Positions 35,252 to 44,215 are shown, numbered from the stretch's first letter. The stretch is DNA of 64,000 bases from Candidatus Saccharibacteria bacterium 49-20 (GCA_001897295.1 MKSN01000001.1:840898-904897), one strand, 5' to 3'. Made by a program: numbers and translations. The notes: a model not told the origin generated them from the letters alone.

Positions 35252-35961
35252 TAGAAAAGTGCCATCATCAAGTTGAAGATGACAATTGAACCACCTAGGA
35301 TAATCGCACCCACGCCGACGATTAATCGGTAGTTTGTTTTATCAAGAAGTTCGCGAAGTTGCTGGGTCATCTTCGTAAGGCGTTGAGGGTTTTTGCGCAT
35401 GAAGATAATGATGCCAAAGAACGGCACAACCGATGCGGCAAAGAACACCACTGTATAAATGAGCCGCTCGAGCAGCCCAATACTGACGTTCGCGATAATG
35501 TTACCTGCGATATACGCCGCAGTTACACCGCTTACGCTGACAAAAGTACGCGCAAACCCAAGTCCGAACATTGAAATGATGCCGCCAGTTTTACGTACTT
35601 TAGCGGGTTTGATGTCAGGGACGTGTTGGTGGTTAAGATACCAAATACCGCCCCATACGAAACCAGCTCCTACGAGCACGTTGAAGATAACGCTCACTGT
35701 GAGTGCTTTGACTGTGGTGTCGATAAAACTTAAGAGTTTATCAAGGTGGAGGGTCTGGAAAAGGACGATCAGTACGAGTACTGCAAGCAGGACGCCACTC
35801 ATAATTGAAGCAGTGTAGGTGACAGGGTGCTTTGATTTGGCGGTCATGGCGATCTGCGCCACATAGAGCGTAGGGCTAAAACCTGCCGCCAGGCCAAGTA
35901 TCGACATACTAATGAGTGTCGAGATAAATATAAAGAGGGCTGAGATAATATCTGTCGCCAT
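35248..35961 (-). CDS. Multi-pass membrane protein (LysE/GAP-like)
   Basis: 237 aa from ATG 35961, six bases after TACAAT; the ORF-track start extends past this promoter. About six membrane helices, with LGLAAGFSPTLYVAQIAMTAK after the first helix and a short basic loop (MRKNPQRLTKMTQQL) before the last. Layout is like LysE/GAP-type exporters, but similarity is general. Divergent from the AI-2E gene with 57 bp between starts. Confidence 0.65.
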   Translation of the reverse strand: MATDIISALFIFISTLISMSILGLAAGFSPTLYVAQIAMTAKSKHPVTYTASIMSGVLLAVLVLIVLFQTLHLDKLLSFIDTTVKALTVSVIFNVLVGAGFVWGGIWYLNHQHVPDIKPAKVRKTGGIISMFGLGFARTFVSVSGVTAAYIAGNIIANVSIGLLERLIYTVVFFAASVVPFFGIIIFMRKNPQRLTKMTQQLRELLDKTNYRLIVGVGAIILGGSIVIFNLMMALFY

Positions 35962-36018
35962 GTACATATTGTAGTCGCATTGTAATTGTTTTGCACCTAT
36001 CGGTGGTACACTAGGTGC

Positions 36019-37113
36019 ATGGAAACACACCCGTTAACTGCGCGAAACTGGTTAATTGTTGCACTTATCTCCCTTGCTTTGGGCCTTTGGTTTGTCTCGC
36101 CGTATCTTGGCGTGATTGCACTCGCTGCACTAATGGCATTTTTGTTCTACGGAACTTACACGCGTCTTGAGCGACGTATGCGGGCGGGTGGTGCTGCAAC
36201 ACTGACGTTCCTATTTTCACTCGTTGTGGTACTCGTCCCGGTGATTTTGGTGGGTATTTTTACCGCATTTCAAGTAGGAAAGCTCGTGGTCGACATTACG
36301 AATACATTTGGCGATAACTTTACGTCACTACCAGCTGCAATGCAGGTGGCAATTCAAAATATTAATGATTTTGCTAACCAATGGGGAAGTGAAGCGCAGC
36401 TTATTTCTGCGCAGGGTGTGCTTGACTTCTTGAAGAACACTTTACCGGGTATTCTTAGCGCGATTACCGGATTTTTGACAGGATTCGTCGGCAGCATTCC
36501 ATTCATGATCATTCTCGCTATTATGTATATCTTCCTGTTTTACGAATTCTTGGTGTACGGCAAAAAGATCACCAGCAGTATTGTGGCGCTGAGCCCATTC
36601 CAACCTGAAGTCACGCGTATGTACCTTGCGCGCGTCGGCCTTATGGCGAACGCAATGGCGAAGGGTCAACTGGTGATGTCGGTGATTATCGCACTCCTTG
36701 AAGCGGCGACGCTGGCGTTCTTCTTTGACTGGTGGGGTTACTACCTTCTTATGACGGTTATCTTTACGGTATTTAACCTTATTCCACTTGGTGCGGGAAT
36801 CGTGGCGTACCCATTAATCTTTGCCTACATGCTCTTTGGTGATTTCTGGCCTGCAGTGGGCGCATTGATTGTAATTTCCGCAGTCAGCAACCTCGAGTCG
36901 TTCCTTCGTCCGAAGTTTATTCCAAAGTCGATTACGCTCACTAATGGCCTTACGATGTTGGCGGCCTTTGGGGGTATTGCCCTCTATGGACTGCTCGGTG
37001 TGGTATACGGTCCAATTATTATGATTATCATTGTTACCTCTATTCAAATGTATCTGGACTACTATCAAGAGTTGCCTCGTTGGAAGCAAAAGGCCAACAA
37101 ATCTTCGACTTAA
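36019..37113 (+). CDS. AI-2E family transporter (PerM/TqsA-like)
   Basis: 364 aa from ATG 36019 (TACACT six bases upstream). Two N-terminal helix pairs, a central cytoplasmic segment, then GSIPFMIILAIMYIFLFY, FNLIPLGAGIVAYPL and NLESFLRPKFIPKS, the conserved C-terminal block of the family. Members export signals or act in Na+/H+ exchange; substrate here unknown. Confidence 0.88.
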   Translation: METHPLTARNWLIVALISLALGLWFVSPYLGVIALAALMAFLFYGTYTRLERRMRAGGAATLTFLFSLVVVLVPVILVGIFTAFQVGKLVVDITNTFGDNFTSLPAAMQVAIQNINDFANQWGSEAQLISAQGVLDFLKNTLPGILSAITGFLTGFVGSIPFMIILAIMYIFLFYEFLVYGKKITSSIVALSPFQPEVTRMYLARVGLMANAMAKGQLVMSVIIALLEAATLAFFFDWWGYYLLMTVIFTVFNLIPLGAGIVAYPLIFAYMLFGDFWPAVGALIVISAVSNLESFLRPKFIPKSITLTNGLTMLAAFGGIALYGLLGVVYGPIIMIIIVTSIQMYLDYYQELPRWKQKANKSST

Positions 37114-37126
37114 GCCCTCGTCATAC

Positions 37127-37155
37127 TTGACATACTTTTCATACCGGCGCATAAT
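37127..37155 (+). promoter_or_regulatory. Consensus promoter of the AbrB-like regulator gene
   Basis: TTGACA, 17-bp spacer and CATAAT. The transcript should start about three bases before or at the ATG (37165). One of the best -35 boxes in the window, leaving room for autoregulation. Confidence 0.7.
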
Positions 37156-37164
37156 TGGTGCGAA

Positions 37165-37395
37165 ATGCATGATAAGAAACTCTATGGAACTGCAACCGTC
37201 GGCACAAAAGGGCAGGTAGTAATACCGGCTGATGCTCGTGAAGCGTTAAACATTCAAACCGGCGATCGTCTCTATGTGGTTGGCTCTACTAGTAAACACT
37301 GGGTAGGCTTTCTTAAAGAAGAACAGCTGCGCGAAATGGTAGCGCACCTTACTGATAACATCGAGCAATATAAAGATCTTCTTAACAACAAATAA
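37165..37395 (+). CDS. AbrB/MazE-type (SpoVT-AbrB domain) DNA-binding protein
   Basis: 76 aa. Residues 8-48 (ATVGTKGQVVIPADAREALN, then GDRLYVVG) are the swapped-hairpin AbrB domain. The helical tail probably dimerises. No toxin gene follows; instead an MFS pump starts 14 nt downstream, so it more likely regulates that pump than acts as an antitoxin. Confidence 0.85.
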   Translation: MHDKKLYGTATVGTKGQVVIPADAREALNIQTGDRLYVVGSTSKHWVGFLKEEQLREMVAHLTDNIEQYKDLLNNK

Positions 37396-37409
37396 ACCGA
37401 AAGGACTCT

Positions 37410-39098
37410 ATGCATCATCATTTAAGTTTGCGTAGTAAGTTGATTATTATGGTTTCGGTTATGGCCAGCCTCTTCTTGGTTGCGCTTGACCAGACCATTA
37501 TCGCTACTGCGCTTGGAAAGATCGTTGAGGAATTCAACGCCTTCAGCTCACTTAGCTGGATTGTGACTGCGTACCTCATTACAACAACCATTACCGTACC
37601 GATTGCCGGTAAGCTATCCGACATCTTTGGGCGAAAGAAAATCCTGCTCATTGGTGTGGCTATCTTCGTGGGTGCATCACTTATGAGTGGTGTGAGCGGT
37701 AATATTAACGAGCTCATCCTCTGGCGCGCCGTACAGGGTATTGGTGGCGGTATCATTACCGCGAACGCCTTTACTATCGTAGGTGACCTTTTCGCTGCCC
37801 GCGAACGTGGTCGCTGGCAGGGGCTTATCGGTGCGGTCTTTGGACTCGCATCGGTCGTTGGTCCGCTGCTTGGCGGCTGGCTCACTGACGGACACGCCTT
37901 CTGGGGTGTGACAACTGACTGGCGCTGGACATTCTTTATTAATGTGCCAATTGGTATCCTCGCGTTCGTGCTTATTTCAATCTTCTCGCCAGCCTTGAAG
38001 CACGCGAAGAAGATTCGTATCGACTACGCGGGTGCAGCACTGCTTTCGGTAGCGCTTGCGGTATTGATTCTTGCCGTCGACAATACCGAATCTATCTTTG
38101 CTGATCTCATGAGTGCAACCGGCTTAACACTTGCAGGGCTTCGTATCATTATGTTTAGCATCGTCGCCCTTGCAACGGCTGGATTCATCTGGGTTGAGCA
38201 CAAGGCGAAAGAACCGATCCTCCCGCTTAAGTTCTTTAAAAACCGCAACTACGTCACCGTGCTGATTATCGCCACATTGTTCGGTGCAGCTTTCATGGGT
38301 TCAATCCTTTACCTGACGCAGTTTAACCAACAAGTGTTTGGTGCATCACCAACCGACTCGGGCTTGATGCTCCTTCCGATGGTTGCCGGTATTATGACCT
38401 CAAGTATCCTGTCTGGTCAGATTATTGCGCGCACAGGTCGCTACAAGATTTTCATGCAGGTCGGCTTCCTGGCTGCAACTGCTGCGATGATTGCACTTAC
38501 ATTCTTAAGTCCGGAAATGTCATATGGCTACGAAGCCTTCGTAATGGTGATTCTTGGTCTTGGTATGGGTGTGGCGATGCCAGTCCTTAACCTTGCGATT
38601 CAAAACGAGGTCGAGCAAAAAGACCTTGGCGTTGCAACCAGTTCAAGCCAGCTATTCCGTAGCCTTGGGTCTGTGATTGGTACGGCCGTCTTTGGTGCGA
38701 TGCTGACCGCAGGTATCCTTACGCAAGTTCCAGCGATGCAAGAAACGACGTATATCAAGACACTCTCGAATAGCGCAGTGGTAGAAAAGCTCGGTGCAAT
38801 CGATGACCCAAATACTCTTCTTACTTTGAATATGCCTGACATCAAGAAGGAAATCACCGCGGGTGCAGAGAAGCAGTTTGCACAACTTCCACCTCCTGCA
38901 GACGAGAAGGCAAAAGCCGCATTTACTGAAAGCCAAGACGAGTTTGCGAGCGTCGTGACGCATGCATTCTCTGATAGCCTCCAGCGTATCTTTATCGTGG
39001 CGGCAAGCCTTATAGGTATGGCTGCGGTGCTGGTATTCACCTTAAAGGAGAAGAAACTTCACTCCGCAAAGCCGGAAGCCACTCCTGGCGAGATGTAG
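37410..39098 (+). CDS. MFS drug efflux pump, DHA2 (EmrB/QacA) family
   Basis: 562 aa, about 14 membrane helices. LDQTIIATALGKI, LSDIFGRKKI (motif A), RAVQGIGGGIITANAFTIVGD and the motif C-like GLASVVGPLLGGWL identify the 14-helix DHA2 family. A large outside loop (ITAGAEKQFAQLPPPADEKA) precedes the last helix. AAAGGA Shine-Dalgarno upstream; co-transcribed with the AbrB-like gene and followed by a strong terminator. Confidence 0.93.
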   Translation: MHHHLSLRSKLIIMVSVMASLFLVALDQTIIATALGKIVEEFNAFSSLSWIVTAYLITTTITVPIAGKLSDIFGRKKILLIGVAIFVGASLMSGVSGNINELILWRAVQGIGGGIITANAFTIVGDLFAARERGRWQGLIGAVFGLASVVGPLLGGWLTDGHAFWGVTTDWRWTFFINVPIGILAFVLISIFSPALKHAKKIRIDYAGAALLSVALAVLILAVDNTESIFADLMSATGLTLAGLRIIMFSIVALATAGFIWVEHKAKEPILPLKFFKNRNYVTVLIIATLFGAAFMGSILYLTQFNQQVFGASPTDSGLMLLPMVAGIMTSSILSGQIIARTGRYKIFMQVGFLAATAAMIALTFLSPEMSYGYEAFVMVILGLGMGVAMPVLNLAIQNEVEQKDLGVATSSSQLFRSLGSVIGTAVFGAMLTAGILTQVPAMQETTYIKTLSNSAVVEKLGAIDDPNTLLTLNMPDIKKEITAGAEKQFAQLPPPADEKAKAAFTESQDEFASVVTHAFSDSLQRIFIVAASLIGMAAVLVFTLKEKKLHSAKPEATPGEM

Positions 39099-39114
39099 AG
39101 TAAATTACTACAAT

Positions 39115-39151
39115 AATAGCGCTTGTACTTATTGCAAGCGCTATTATTTTT
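39115..39151 (+). terminator. Rho-independent terminator after the MFS pump
   Basis: Perfect 11-bp stem AATAGCGCTTG / CAAGCGCTATT, nine-base loop, followed by ATTTTTT. Confidence 0.85.
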
Positions 39152-39300
39152 AAGGTACTATAAATACATAAGCGTCAAACGACGATTTCTTGACTTTTCC
39201 GACCCAGTTCGGTACTATAGATGATGTGTCCAACGCCAAAACTTATAATTAAAGGTCGGAGTGCGTAGGGCTGTACATAGTACAAGGAGTGTATAATCAC

Positions 39301-39393
39301 ATGCCAATAGCAATCGAATTTGTGCCTTCTAGGCGCAAGAAGATCGCGGTGGATGTGGTGCCCGCCGAATGGCGAATCTTTATCGCTCACTAA
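39301..39393 (+). CDS. 30-codon mini-gene of unknown function
   Basis: ATG to TAA, 30 residues beginning MPIAIEFVPSRRKKIAVDVV and ending AEWRIFIAH: amphipathic, basic centre. It lies in an otherwise empty 380-bp gap, with AAGGAG and TGTATAAT directly upstream and a strong hairpin terminator 40 bp downstream. Isolation between terminators suggests a real small protein or a small RNA. The longer ORF on the other strand (39175-39450) has no start signals. Confidence 0.45.
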   Translation: MPIAIEFVPSRRKKIAVDVVPAEWRIFIAH

Positions 39394-39433
39394 TCCATCG
39401 GATTTAGTAAGCGACTTCACTAAGCAAAAAAAT

Positions 39434-39463
39434 AAAACACCCCAAGGCACCGGGGTGTTTTTA
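39434..39463. terminator. Bidirectional terminator between mini-gene and DsbA-like gene
   Basis: CACCCC / GGGGTG stem with flanking A4 and T5 runs, eight-base loop. Confidence 0.8.
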
Positions 39464-39479
39464 GTTTTCCTAGAAAACC

Positions 39480-40172
39480 TTATTTCTTGATGAGCTCGTC
39501 GAGCTGTGCCTTAATCGCGGTTAAGTCACCTTGCACAATTGCACTAGAGGTTGCGTCGTCAAGCTTCTTGCCGTTTAGGAAGAAGGTAGGAGTCGCGGCG
39601 ACATCAACGCTTTTTCCAAGGGCCATGTCGAAGTTAATCTTTTGACCAGCTTCTTTACCCGCTACGTCGGCGTTGAACTTATCCATGTCCAGGCCAAGGT
39701 CCTGTGCGTAGCTATTGAAGACGGTTGTGCGCTTTGACGCGTCGAGGCCGCTCCAGTCGTTTTGGCTCACATACAGCTTGTCATGCATTTCCCAGAACTT
39801 ACCCTGAAGGCCGGCTGCCTCTGCAACTGCTGCTGCAGCACGGGCGTTCGGGTGAATTGCGGTAAGAGGGAAGTTGCGGAACACGAGTGTGACGTCATCG
39901 CCGTATTCTTCCATAAGAGTGTTTACATTAGGGTACGCACCACTACAGCTAGGACATTGGTAGTCACCGTATTCGATGAGCAGAATTTTGTTATTTTCGC
40001 TTCCTTTTGTATGGTCTGCAATGTTGCCGTTTTGATCTGATGCAGCAACGACGCTATTATTTTCAACACCAGTTAAGTCAATAGGTGGGTTTGCGATACG
40101 AGTCCACGCGACGAGTCCGCCGAGTACAAGTACAACCACCACACTAAAGATAATCCAGCCAATTTTGTTCAT
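39480..40172 (-). CDS. Membrane-anchored DsbA-like thiol oxidoreductase
   Basis: 230 aa with an N-terminal membrane anchor (GWIIFSVVVVLVLGGLVAW). The thioredoxin-fold domain has the active site YGDYQCPSC and the cis-proline loop ATPTFFLNGK, as in DsbA/Thioredoxin_4 proteins. Likely forms disulfides in exported proteins. GGAGG lies just before the start. Confidence 0.92.
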   Translation of the reverse strand: MNKIGWIIFSVVVVLVLGGLVAWTRIANPPIDLTGVENNSVVAASDQNGNIADHTKGSENNKILLIEYGDYQCPSCSGAYPNVNTLMEEYGDDVTLVFRNFPLTAIHPNARAAAAVAEAAGLQGKFWEMHDKLYVSQNDWSGLDASKRTTVFNSYAQDLGLDMDKFNADVAGKEAGQKINFDMALGKSVDVAATPTFFLNGKKLDDATSSAIVQGDLTAIKAQLDELIKK

Positions 40173-40244
40173 GATTCCTCCACAAATTTACTATATTAAT
40201 TGTAGCAGACGTCGGCGGCTAGGTGGTATATAATACTGCTTACG

Positions 40245-41261
40245 ATGGGTATATTTCTTGCAATCTTAGCTATTTTTATTTTTATATGTCTTGTGTTGGT
40301 GGCTTCAATGCACCCTGTGAGGCCGCAGTACAGTCTGGCGGAACTGAAGCGTCGCTCAAAGCGTTCCGATGCATATTTGTTGGAGCTCGACCGCTATGAG
40401 CTCCACGCAGCACTTGTGACGCTCCTTCGAAGCATTCGAGCGCTATTATTGGTGCTTTTGGTGGTATTTCTTATTGGTGCGTTCGGATGGTTTCTAGGAA
40501 TTGTACTGGCATTGATTCTTGCGGTTGTATATCCGGCGATTGCACGATTTAAAAGCGTCGCGAAGGGCGGCCAGACGCTTTATGCAAAAGTTGAGCCGAC
40601 CTTGCTTGACCTGGCGGCAAAGTTTGAGCGAATCTTCCAAAGCCTACGCGAACCGGGAGTATCGATTTATGAAGCACCTACGAGGTTGCATTCTCGTGAA
40701 GACCTCGCTGAACTTATCGAACGTTCAAAAGAGGTCGTGGGCGACAACGAACGCGCCCTACTTGTCGCTGCATTAGCATTTCCGGAAAAGACCGTTAATT
40801 CTGTCATGACCCCAAGGACGGTTATCGATTTTATTAAAAAAGGCGAGTTCCTCGGTCCGCTTGTCCTCGACGAGCTACATGCACTTGGCCATAGCCGGCT
40901 TCCTGTCATTGCTGAAGATATCGACCATGTAGTGGGCATCTTACACCTACGGGATTTGCTCTCGCTCGACGAACGGCATTCTTCGACAGCTGAAAAGGCG
41001 ATGGAGAAGAAGGTCTATTATATTCGTGAAGATGACACACTTGAGCACGCACTTTCTGCTTTTATCCGCACCCGTCACCACCTATTTATTGTGATTAACA
41101 AGAATCGTGAAACGGTGGGTCTTTTGACCTTGGAAGACGTCATGGAGTCGCTGATTGGGCGCAAGATTGTCGATGAAGATGATATTCACGCCGATCTTCG
41201 AGCGGTTGCCGAGCGAGAAGGCAAGACTAACAATGCTGCCGAGGGCCGCGTCGACCTCTAG
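40245..41261 (+). CDS. CBS-domain membrane protein (CorC/HlyC-related)
   Basis: 338 aa. Two N-terminal membrane segments (FLAILAIFIFICLVLVASM; LLLVLLVVFLIGAFGWFLGIVLALILAVVY), then a CBS pair preceded by the characteristic KTVNSVMTPRTVIDF and ending VGLLTLEDVMESLIG. The CorC_HlyC C-terminal domain and a full CNNM transporter domain are absent. Adenine-nucleotide sensing linked to Mg2+ or other ion handling is likely. Confidence 0.82.
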   Translation: MGIFLAILAIFIFICLVLVASMHPVRPQYSLAELKRRSKRSDAYLLELDRYELHAALVTLLRSIRALLLVLLVVFLIGAFGWFLGIVLALILAVVYPAIARFKSVAKGGQTLYAKVEPTLLDLAAKFERIFQSLREPGVSIYEAPTRLHSREDLAELIERSKEVVGDNERALLVAALAFPEKTVNSVMTPRTVIDFIKKGEFLGPLVLDELHALGHSRLPVIAEDIDHVVGILHLRDLLSLDERHSSTAEKAMEKKVYYIREDDTLEHALSAFIRTRHHLFIVINKNRETVGLLTLEDVMESLIGRKIVDEDDIHADLRAVAEREGKTNNAAEGRVDL

Positions 41262-41281
41262 TGCATATCTGTTGCATCTGT

Positions 41282-41418
41282 TACAATATAGGCAATATGA
41301 TGCGACGAACGAATAACGACAGTAATATCCGGGTCAGCGGCGAGTAGGACGAACTCGTTCGCAGACGACCCACGCGAAGTCCGCATCTATCTACATACCC
41401 TAAACAAGGACTCCATTG
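41282..41418 (+). promoter_or_regulatory. aspS leader with candidate peptide-based attenuator
   Basis: TACAAT at 41282 is followed by a 16-codon leader ORF and about 70 nt of structured RNA. GGAC overlapping the leader stop (41347-41350) and GGACT overlapping the aspS Shine-Dalgarno (41408-41412) can each pair with AGTCC at 41378-41382; GGGTC/GACCC is a further stem. The alternatives could link leader translation to aspS initiation. There is no U-run, so control would be translational. Confidence 0.45.
41297..41347 (+). CDS. Leader peptide MMRRTNNDSNIRVSGE upstream of aspS
   Basis: Sixteen codons from an ATG nine bases after the -10 box to TAG. Codons 6-10 read Asn-Asn-Asp-Ser-Asn, the amino acids charged by a non-discriminating AspRS. 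Such codon runs are the hallmark of attenuator leaders where ribosome stalling senses tRNA charging. Confidence 0.5.
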   Translation: MMRRTNNDSNIRVSGE

Positions 41419-42738
41419 ATGAGTACAACTCGAACTCTGACTAACGAATTAAGCGCCCACATCGGCGAAACAATCACTATTGAAGGCTGGCTTCACAAGA
41501 AGCGCCTACTTGGTGGCCTCAACTTTATTACGCTTCGCGACCGCCGCGGCATTGCGCAGACAAAAATTGACAACAAAGACGAGCTCGAAAAGCTTCGTGG
41601 GCTTCAAATTGGCACCATTCTTTCACTTACGGGTACCGTTGCAGCGGATGAGCGCGCGCCAGGTGGTACTGAGTTGCACGACGTGACAGTTGAGGTGCTT
41701 GTACCAGTTACCGACGAGCCGCCAATTGAAATTGATAAGCCAATTTCACACAAATCTGAAAACCTCGATACGCTGTTTGACTACCGTGTATTGAACATTC
41801 GTAACCTTCAAGAACAGAAAATCTTCAAGATCCGCGCGAGCCTCACTCGCTACCTTCGTGAGTACCTCACGGACCAAGAATTTGTTGAAATTGATACTCC
41901 AAAGCTTCTCGCTGAGGCAACTGAAGGTGGCGCAGAAGTGTTCAAGCTCGATTATTTTGGCAAGACCGCAACGCTTGCTCAGAGCCCACAATTCTATAAG
42001 CAAATTATGGTGGGTGCATTTGAGCGCGTCTACGAAATTAACCATAGCTACCGCGCAGAGCCGAGTGCAACGACTCGCCACTTGACCGAGCTCACGATGC
42101 TCGACATTGAAATGGGCTTCGTGAAAGATCACGACGAAGTCCTCGATCTAGTAGGTGATATGACACAAACCGTGCTTCGCCGCGTGTATGACGAGCATGC
42201 TGATGACATCAAGACGCTCAACGCACCGACACTCGCACTTCCAGAAGACGGCAAGGTGCCTCGCTTCACGATCGCTGAAATTCACGAAATGTACACCAAG
42301 GCGACAAAGACCGACACTACTGCCGAGAAGGATCTTATTCCCGACGAAGAGCGCTGGATTGCTGACTATGCGCGCAAGAACCTGAACAGTGACCTCGTGT
42401 ATGCGGTTGATTTCCCAGCTGAAGCGGGTAAGTTCTACCACAAGTTTAAAGACGACGGTACTGTTGCGTGGGGTGACCTCCTTTTCCGCGGTCTCGAAAT
42501 TGCGACCGTACCACTTCGTGAAAACAACTATGAAAAGATGATCGAGCAAATGACCGCGAAGGGTCTCGATGTATCACACGAAGGCTTTAAGTATTACCTC
42601 CAAGCCTTTAAGTATGGGCTTCCACAGCATGGTGGATGCGGGTTTGGTGTTGATCGCCTTGTGCAAAAAACTTTGGGTCTTGGTAACGTCAAGGAAGCAA
42701 CCCTCTTCCCACGCGACATTAACCGACTCGCACCGTAA
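41419..42738 (+). CDS. aspS: Aspartyl-tRNA synthetase, non-discriminating archaeal type
   Basis: 439 aa from ATG 41419 (AAGGA eight bases upstream; the ORF-track TTG is one codon earlier). N-terminal OB-fold with WLHKKRLLGGLNFITLRDR, motif 2 YEINHSYRAEPSATTRHLTE and motif 3 GGCGFGVDRLVQ, followed by LFPRDINRLAP. No bacterial GAD insertion and short length, so it is the archaeal/ND type, which charges tRNA-Asp and tRNA-Asn with Asp; GatCAB would then amidate Asp-tRNA-Asn. Overlaps the next gene (TAATG). Confidence 0.92.
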   Translation: MSTTRTLTNELSAHIGETITIEGWLHKKRLLGGLNFITLRDRRGIAQTKIDNKDELEKLRGLQIGTILSLTGTVAADERAPGGTELHDVTVEVLVPVTDEPPIEIDKPISHKSENLDTLFDYRVLNIRNLQEQKIFKIRASLTRYLREYLTDQEFVEIDTPKLLAEATEGGAEVFKLDYFGKTATLAQSPQFYKQIMVGAFERVYEINHSYRAEPSATTRHLTELTMLDIEMGFVKDHDEVLDLVGDMTQTVLRRVYDEHADDIKTLNAPTLALPEDGKVPRFTIAEIHEMYTKATKTDTTAEKDLIPDEERWIADYARKNLNSDLVYAVDFPAEAGKFYHKFKDDGTVAWGDLLFRGLEIATVPLRENNYEKMIEQMTAKGLDVSHEGFKYYLQAFKYGLPQHGGCGFGVDRLVQKTLGLGNVKEATLFPRDINRLAP

Positions 42739-43127
42739 TGTTTCACGACAAGCACTACATCTCTGTGAAGGTCGCACTTTTTAGTGCGGACCTGCAGAGA
42801 GTGCTTGTAATGTATTATCCGAAACGCGATATTTATGGCCTTCCAGGTGGTCATATTGATAAAAACGAATTGCCCGACGAAGCACTTGCGCGTGAGCTCA
42901 AAGAAGAGCTTGGCGTGAGTGTCGAGGGTGCGCAGCTAAAAGACTCGTACCGCAGCGGTCGCATTATTTTGGCATATACTGCTATTGTTCCTAATGACTT
43001 TGAAACATTCCCGCCAGACCCAAAGTTTGAATACGCCGTATGGCGCACAAAAGCCGAGGTTGAGGAGATGGGGACACTTTCTGACCACTACCGCCAGTTT
43101 ATTCTTGAATATTGGCCTCGCCCATAA
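42738..43127 (+). CDS. Nudix hydrolase
   Basis: 129 aa. Nudix box GGHIDKNELPDEALAREL followed by KEELGV is complete, so it should hydrolyse a nucleoside diphosphate linked to X. Its start shares a base with the aspS stop, so it is translated with aspS. Substrate unknown. Confidence 0.9.
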   Translation: MFHDKHYISVKVALFSADLQRVLVMYYPKRDIYGLPGGHIDKNELPDEALARELKEELGVSVEGAQLKDSYRSGRIILAYTAIVPNDFETFPPDPKFEYAVWRTKAEVEEMGTLSDHYRQFILEYWPRP

Positions 43128-43150
43128 ACCATAAGCGTATAATGGGTGGT

Positions 43151-43588
43151 ATGCAAGGCGCAAAAACAAAAAAGTTTCCAAAGCAGCGACACTTTTTAGC
43201 GGTATTCTTCATTAGTTTTATGTGGGGCACTTTTGGTGTTGATCGCATGTATCTTGGGAAATGGGGAACGGGCATTCTTAAGCTTGTGACTTTTGGTGGC
43301 TTCGGTATGTGGGTGCTTGTTGACCTCGTGCTTATTATGGCCGGTACGATGCGCGACAAACAGGGGCGTGAAATGCTTCAATACCGCGAATATAAGGCCT
43401 TCGCGTTTCAACTTGTGCTGATATTTGCAATTACACTCGGGGTGGTCGTACTTATTAATGGGCTTTTCTTGATTGCCGCGGTGACGCAGTTTATTACCGA
43501 TATGCAAAACGGTAACACGCCGGACTTCTTAAACGGCCTTACCGGTACTGGAATTAGCCCCGAGCAAATGCAAGAACTTGGCTTATAG
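43151..43588 (+). CDS. TM2-domain membrane protein
   Basis: 145 aa from ATG 43151, seven bases after TATAAT; the ORF-track start lies in the Nudix gene. KQRHFLAVFFISFMWGTFGV then DRMYLGKWGTGILKL and a second helix form the TM2 domain; two more helices follow. Role unknown. Stop overlaps the convergent glycosylase gene by 6 nt. Confidence 0.82.
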   Translation: MQGAKTKKFPKQRHFLAVFFISFMWGTFGVDRMYLGKWGTGILKLVTFGGFGMWVLVDLVLIMAGTMRDKQGREMLQYREYKAFAFQLVLIFAITLGVVVLINGLFLIAAVTQFITDMQNGNTPDFLNGLTGTGISPEQMQELGL

Positions 43589-44215
43589 TACTGGCTTATT
43601 GTCGAGCGAGTGCCATATGTACCAACTGGCAATCGTTTCGTATGGATGCCAGTTATTTTCTTGTGCGATGTGAGTAATCTCGGTATCGCCTGGTCGCTCG
43701 GGCAGAGCGTAGAGTTTTTGAATCCCATTACGGATTCCAAGGTCGCCTGTCGGAAGCACGTCGAGCCGTCCCATGCAGAACATGAGGAACATATGAATAG
43801 TCCATACGCCCACGCCTTTAATTTGCACAAGTTCGTCAATGACCTCTTGGTTTGAGAGGGTATCGAGGTGGTCAAACTTCACCGTACCATCAAGCACCTT
43901 TTCGGCAAGGTCGCGAATGTAACTGGCTTTTTGTCGAGATAACCCTGCGCTACGGTATACTTCAATATCTTGCGCGAGGATGTCCTCGGGTAAAGGAAAG
44001 TCAGCGCTAAATAGTTCACGGAAACGTTTCAAGATTGTCGCCGCCGCTTTGACACTGAGTTGCTGAGAGATGATACTTTCGACTAATTCTTGATAATAGT
44101 TTTTGTGGGGCGAAAAGCTTGGGAGTGGCGCACGTTGAATAACCTCTCCTAAAATAGGATCGGCATCCGCAAGATACGCTGCGCCCTCGGCGAGCTGTTC
44201 ACTCCATGTGGTCAT
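43583..44215 (-). CDS. DNA-3-methyladenine glycosylase II (AlkA/HhH-GPD family)
   Basis: 210 aa. ESIISQQLSVKAAATI, the helix-hairpin-helix IKGVGVWTIHMFLMFCMGR and catalytic Asp in LPTGDLGIRNG identify an AlkA-type base-excision enzyme removing alkylated purines. Lacks the N-terminal AlkA domain of E. coli. Overlaps the upstream metallo-hydrolase gene by 4 nt. Confidence 0.9.
   Translation of the reverse strand: MTTWSEQLAEGAAYLADADPILGEVIQRAPLPSFSPHKNYYQELVESIISQQLSVKAAATILKRFRELFSADFPLPEDILAQDIEVYRSAGLSRQKASYIRDLAEKVLDGTVKFDHLDTLSNQEVIDELVQIKGVGVWTIHMFLMFCMGRLDVLPTGDLGIRNGIQKLYALPERPGDTEITHIAQENNWHPYETIASWYIWHSLDNKPVL

Noticed and set aside
37165-37395. Antitoxin of a toxin-antitoxin pair
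   Set aside because: The AbrB-like gene is followed by an MFS pump, with no toxin-like ORF nearby.
39175-39450. 91-aa minus-strand ORF
   Set aside because: No ribosome site or promoter, crosses a terminator and overlaps the better supported 30-codon ORF.
41282-41418. T-box riboswitch before aspS
   Set aside because: No T-box sequence (AGGGTGGTACCGCG), no specifier loop or terminator; a leader peptide explains the region better.
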